This document shows, piece by piece, positions 60,653 to 64,000 of a DNA stretch of 64,000 nt. This DNA comes from Bacillus pseudomycoides (lineage in GTDB: Bacteria > Bacillota > Bacilli > Bacillales > Bacillaceae_G). Location: positions 3,224,001 to 3,288,000 of the forward strand of contig NZ_CP064266.1 in NCBI RefSeq assembly GCF_022811845.1, given 5' to 3'. Under the pieces are notes generated by a model. That model did not search any database. It worked only from the letters and a program-made list of their open reading frames with translations, and was not told the DNA's origin. The translations under genes and the position numbers were made by a program. The number at the start of each line of letters is the position of its first letter. Position 1 is the first letter of the stretch.

Positions 60653-61693
60653 ATGACTATAATTGGTATGCTTCATCATCGAGAAGATCCAAGAAACGTG
60701 AGGAGAGCATATGCTTGTGCCGCTGTAGCAAAAGCTGAAGGTGTCAACTTCTTTTACTTTACCCCAGGGAAAGTAAATATAGAACATCAAACGATTTTAG
60801 GAAAAATCTATGAAAACGGCGAGTGGATTGAAAAAGAATTTCCTTTTCCCGATGTCATTTATAATGCAAGCGCTCCTGTTAGTGATAAAACGGAGAAAAT
60901 CTTTGATTATCTATACGATAGGATTCCATTCACAAGTCATTCGGTTGGAGATAAATTAAGTGTATATAACAGAATTAAAAAAGCAAAAGAGTTTGAACAA
61001 TATCTTATTCCTTTTTATGAATTAACTGATGCTAGGAAGTTTTTTGACATGATTAAGCGCTATAAAAAAGTTATTATCAAACCGATGTCTGGACATCAAG
61101 GTGGGGGCATCGTTTTTATTGAAAAATATGGGGTAGAGCATTACAAAATGAATGAGGCAGGGCAAGTCTCCTCTATTAATGAAAAACAATTGTTAGACTT
61201 TATATCTCATAAAATACAAGAACAAGATTACCTAGTTCAACCATTTATTTCATGTCAAATGAAAACTGGTCATGTTTATGATTTCAGGCTGCATGTTCAA
61301 AGAAACGGAGAAGGAAAATGGGTCATTACTTCAATTTTTCCAAGGATAGGTCCATTGGGAAGCATTGTATCAAATATGGGTAGTGGTGGTTATAGCACGT
61401 ATCTAGAAATTTTTTTGAAAACAGAGTTTGATGACAATTGGTACAATATTCAAAGGTATTTGGAGCGGTTTGCGGTAAGCTTTGTTAACCATTTTGATTC
61501 TTTATATGACAGTATATCGTTTGATGAATTAGGAATTGATGTTGGAATTGATGCGGACCAAAAATTGTGGCTGTTTGAAGTGAATTGGAGACCAGGTGCA
61601 CCTAGTATATTTAATCTCGAATTAGATGTAGTTAGAAACACGATTCACTATGCTAGATATTTAGCAAATACACACAAACAAAACAAAGGATGA
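60653..61693 (+). CDS. YheC/YheD-family ATP-grasp protein
   Basis: 346 residues: N-terminal part (IGMLHHREDPRNVRRAYACA), then ATP-grasp with VIIKPMSGHQGGGIVFI and the metal site LGIDVGIDADQKLWLFEVNW. Matches the YheC/D family, in Bacillus linked to the endospore coat. True substrates are unknown. Divergent from the other ATP-grasp gene with 198 nt between, so a shared control region is possible. GAGGGGAAGGG precedes the ATG. Confidence 0.82.
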   Translation: MTIIGMLHHREDPRNVRRAYACAAVAKAEGVNFFYFTPGKVNIEHQTILGKIYENGEWIEKEFPFPDVIYNASAPVSDKTEKIFDYLYDRIPFTSHSVGDKLSVYNRIKKAKEFEQYLIPFYELTDARKFFDMIKRYKKVIIKPMSGHQGGGIVFIEKYGVEHYKMNEAGQVSSINEKQLLDFISHKIQEQDYLVQPFISCQMKTGHVYDFRLHVQRNGEGKWVITSIFPRIGPLGSIVSNMGSGGYSTYLEIFLKTEFDDNWYNIQRYLERFAVSFVNHFDSLYDSISFDELGIDVGIDADQKLWLFEVNWRPGAPSIFNLELDVVRNTIHYARYLANTHKQNKG

Positions 61694-61737
61694 AATATGT
61701 AAAAGGGTATCTAACGAATTCTTGGAATAAATAAAAG

Positions 61738-61795
61738 GAAAGAAGCTGTTTCAAAATGTTGTTGAATTAAAAACTTTTGGGATAGCTTCTTTTAC
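61738..61795 (+). terminator. Intrinsic terminator after the YheC/D-like gene
   Basis: AGAAGCTGTTTCAAAA pairs with TTTTGGGATAGCTTCT (two mismatches), then TTTTAC. Confidence 0.72.
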
Positions 61796-61804
61796 TTTGG
61801 TCCA

Positions 61805-62412
61805 TCCATCATTTTTTATAAATGGTTTCTATTAAAATAATTCATGTTATTTGTATTCTAAATATATAATAGCGATTAGGTGAGTGCAAAGAAGCAGCTG
61901 TTTCATGAGTAGTTAAGATAGAGAATCAATGTTTTTTTAGAGAATCTCTCAAGTTAAAAATATATGAGATTGTTACTAAAACCAACTAATTTCATGAGAA
62001 TGATTATTTTTATGGGTGTCTCGTTAAATAATGAATTGCATATTCGCGTAAGAAGAAAACTATATAACTTATATATATTAATTTTTTCATTATTATGGAG
62101 ATAGGGTTATAACAAGAAAAACATCAAGAAATTATATGATCGTGCAACAGGAGGAGTAAGTATGGAGCTACGCCATTTGAAAACTTTTATTATTGTAGCG
62201 GAAAGCGGTGGATTTACACGGGCTGGTGAACAACTTGGGTATACGCAATCGACAATCACCAATCATATTAGATCCTTAGAAGAAGAGATTGGGATTCCAT
62301 TATTTGATCGTCTTGGAAAAAAGGTAATTTTAACTGAGGTAGGAGAGCATATGCTTTCTTATGCACATAAAATATTGGAATTATCAAACGAAGCATTGGA
62401 ATCATCTCAAAT
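61805..62412. repeat. Long direct repeat, copy 2
   Basis: Second copy of the LysR leader and 5' coding part. A stretch of more than 60 bp around the ribosome site (GGGTTATAACAAGAAAAACA and on) is identical to copy 1. The Fur-like sequence is kept at 61995-62009. It ends at CATCTCAAAT and joins the yitT terminator sequence. Confidence 0.85.
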
Positions 62413-62446
62413 CAATTTTGAGGGCCAGCTTTTTTTGTTGGAGTAG
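62162..62446 (+). pseudogene. Truncated LysR regulator (DNA-binding part only)
   Basis: 94 codons: the first 84 match the LysR at 57233 with few changes (for example I for N at residue 44), then 10 unrelated residues read from copied terminator DNA and a stop. The winged HTH and most of the linker helix are intact with the same strong ribosome site; the whole effector domain is missing. It could be an inert remnant or, if folded, a competitor for the same DNA sites. Confidence 0.8.
62413..62437 (+). repeat. Copied 3' half of the yitT terminator
   Basis: CAATTTTGAGGGCCAGCTTT equals 59052-59071, with one extra T in the T run. Its left hairpin arm is gone, so it probably no longer terminates. 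Confidence 0.75.
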
Positions 62447-62959
62447 GTAAGTAGATTGATTAGTAGAAAAGAGTATAAGTATTAAGAGGATCTTATGATT
62501 CATCTTAAATTGAATAACATGTATATACAAAATGAAAACTAGGGATTGTGAAATAATAAAATGCAAATAGATTTTTTACTCTATCGGTATTCACAGATTT
62601 TGAGAGCTTTACCGTTTTTAAATGAGATTCTCATCATGAAGTAGCAGTCAATAGCATGATGAATCATGTTATTGCCCAATAAATAAGAGACAATGTGAAG
62701 TAAAATATTCATAGGAACTATCGTGAATATAAATAGCATGAATTATTTAAATTCTTTATATTTGAATACCATTTTATTTCAACAATTCACTTACACTATT
62801 GTTTTGAGAGAGGGATTTTTATAAATAGAATGAATTGTTGTATGATTACGTGTATACATTTTGTTTTATTTTTATAGAGAGTGAGCTTATTTCAATGTTC
62901 GTATGGTTGGTCAGTTCTATGTGAATACAATCAATTATTTCAGAGGAGGATATAAAAGA
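62447..62959. other. 513-bp intergenic region
   Basis: AT-rich. No ORF, no clear remnant of LysR or yitT and no strong hairpin. A promoter for the next gene is likely near 62830-62880, but I cannot fix it. AGAGGAGG lies before the following ATG. Confidence 0.5.
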
Positions 62960-64000
62960 ATGGACAATAGTAAGTTTATCGGCTATCTAGGAACGTATAC
63001 GAGAGGAAACAGTGAAGGGATTTACAATTTTACGCTGGATACACAGACAGCAACAATTAAGGAAGTAAATTTAGTAGCTAAATTAGATAATCCTACATAC
63101 CTAGCTATTAGCCGAGATAATCGATTCCTGTATTCTGTTATAAAAAAAGGTCAATCAGGTGGAGTGTCCGCTTTTTCTATTAACAATTACACCAAACAGC
63201 TCGAATCAATAAATAGCCAAGTGTTAGATGGTGCATCACCATGTCATGTGAGCATTGATAAAACAATTCAAACGGTAGTTACAGCAAACTACCATAAGGG
63301 AACAATTGAGTCTTATATAGTAAATAGAGAAAATGGAGTTTTAAATCCAGTAACATCTGTTGTTGAGCATAAAGGCTCGGGTCCAAATAAAGAAAGACAA
63401 GAAAAGTCACATACACATTACGCAGGATTTACACCTGATAACGGATATGTGGTAGCTATAGATTTAGGGATTGATCAATTGATTACGTATAAAGAAAGTA
63501 GAGGTGTTTTAACGGAAGTCAACCGATTGTCGGTTAGACCGGGAAGTGGCCCAAGGCATCTTGTATTTCACCCAAATGGAAGATACGTTTATGTTATGAC
63601 GGAGCTTAGTTCAGAGGTAATTGTTTTAATGTATAATAGCGAGAGTAGTGAGTTTAAAGAGGTTCAATATATTTCCACTATTCCAGACGAATTTAAAGAA
63701 AATAATCAAGGGAGTGCAATTCACATATCTTCCGATGGTCGTTTTGTATATGCAGCAAACAGAGGGCATAATAGTGTTGCTATTTTCAGTGTGAATCAAG
63801 ACACAGGGGAACTTACTTTTGTTGAATCTGTATATACTGAGGGGGATTGGCCACGAGATTTCATATTAGATCCTACTGAGAAATTCCTTATCGTTATAAA
63901 TGAAAGAACTAGTAATCTTGTGCTATTTTCAAGAGACGAGTCTCTTGGGAAATTAAAGCTTTTGCAGTCTGATGTTGTAGTGCCTGATCCAGTATGTATT
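62960..64000 (+). CDS. Lactonase-family beta-propeller protein (partial)
   Basis: 347 residues to the window edge; the C-terminus lies outside. Starts MDNSKFIGYLGTYTRGNSEG and has the repeating blades of the 6-phosphogluconolactonase (YkgB/Pgl-type) family: NPTYLAISRDNRFLYS, SPCHVSIDK, GSGPRHLVFHPNGRYVYVM, SAIHISSDGRFVYAANRGH, WPRDFILDPTEKFLIV. E. coli Pgl hydrolyses 6-phosphogluconolactone; many Bacillus paralogs are unproven, so the symbol is left open. Confidence 0.85.
   Translation, partial: MDNSKFIGYLGTYTRGNSEGIYNFTLDTQTATIKEVNLVAKLDNPTYLAISRDNRFLYSVIKKGQSGGVSAFSINNYTKQLESINSQVLDGASPCHVSIDKTIQTVVTANYHKGTIESYIVNRENGVLNPVTSVVEHKGSGPNKERQEKSHTHYAGFTPDNGYVVAIDLGIDQLITYKESRGVLTEVNRLSVRPGSGPRHLVFHPNGRYVYVMTELSSEVIVLMYNSESSEFKEVQYISTIPDEFKENNQGSAIHISSDGRFVYAANRGHNSVAIFSVNQDTGELTFVESVYTEGDWPRDFILDPTEKFLIVINERTSNLVLFSRDESLGKLKLLQSDVVVPDPVCI

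Noticed and set aside
1..64000. Search by eye for CRISPR arrays, tRNA/rRNA genes, transposases, integrases and phage genes
   Set aside because: No regularly spaced repeats, cloverleaf-like genes or such proteins were seen; the mobile traces are limited to the TTTAT-bounded repeats and the LysR duplication.

Overview
The window is chromosomal DNA of a Bacillus cereus group bacterium. This rests on low GC, AGGAGG-type ribosome binding sites with frequent GTG/TTG starts, a complete nheA-nheB-nheC enterotoxin operon behind a PlcR-type palindrome, and three copies of a TTTAT-bounded dispersed repeat that looks like the group's bcr1 element. The Nhe proteins look noticeably different from the common B. 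cereus versions as I remember them, so a divergent lineage of the group is likely; I cannot name the species. I see no tRNA, rRNA, CRISPR array, prophage or transposase gene.

Layout. 1-5 kb: end of a membrane transporter, a polysaccharide deacetylase, a small leader-ORF locus, an EF-G-binding (FusB/C) protein, a ureohydrolase behind a sigma-54 type promoter, msrA and an SDR oxidoreductase. 5-13 kb: the branched-chain amino acid operon ilvEBNCDA behind a sigma-A promoter and two consecutive isoleucine T-box leaders. 13-23.7 kb: CapA-like protein, DUF554 protein, a decayed Hpt-like remnant, a frameshifted MFS transporter, a DODA-type dioxygenase with a mutated metal ligand, hydrolase, acetyltransferases, YunG, mtaD and an OppA-like lipoprotein. 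23.9-28 kb: a two-component system followed by a membrane-anchored M23 peptidase whose 3' end lies in a repeat, then mntH with an MntR-like operator. 28-36 kb: trhO, DUF1877 protein, acetyltransferases, a ketopantoate-reductase-like gene and a c-di-AMP (ydaO) riboswitch driving kimA.

36-41 kb: the least familiar locus. A NarL-type two-component system (kinase broken by a 1-nt insertion just after the phospho-acceptor His) precedes two paralogous membrane proteins. Each paralog appears internally duplicated, with every half ending in an Arg-rich CxxC motif. The second paralog carries an amber stop. 42-46 kb: nheABC with a leader of more than 600 nt. 46-51 kb: deoR and deoC-nupC-pdp-cdd for deoxyribonucleoside salvage. 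51-56.4 kb: a pucDCEAB xanthine dehydrogenase cluster in which pucB has lost its ATG start. 56.5-62.5 kb: UPF0291 protein and a LysR-YitT pair. The LysR promoter and first 84 codons are repeated 4.9 kb downstream and fused to a copy of the yitT terminator. Two divergent ATP-grasp genes lie between the copies. The window ends inside a lactonase-family gene.

A recurring theme is recent gene decay by single-base events: MFS transporter, kinase, second CxxC paralog, pucB start and a dioxygenase ligand. Sequencing error must be excluded for each. The best candidate for an undescribed system is the two-component/CxxC membrane-protein locus at 36.4-41.0 kb.
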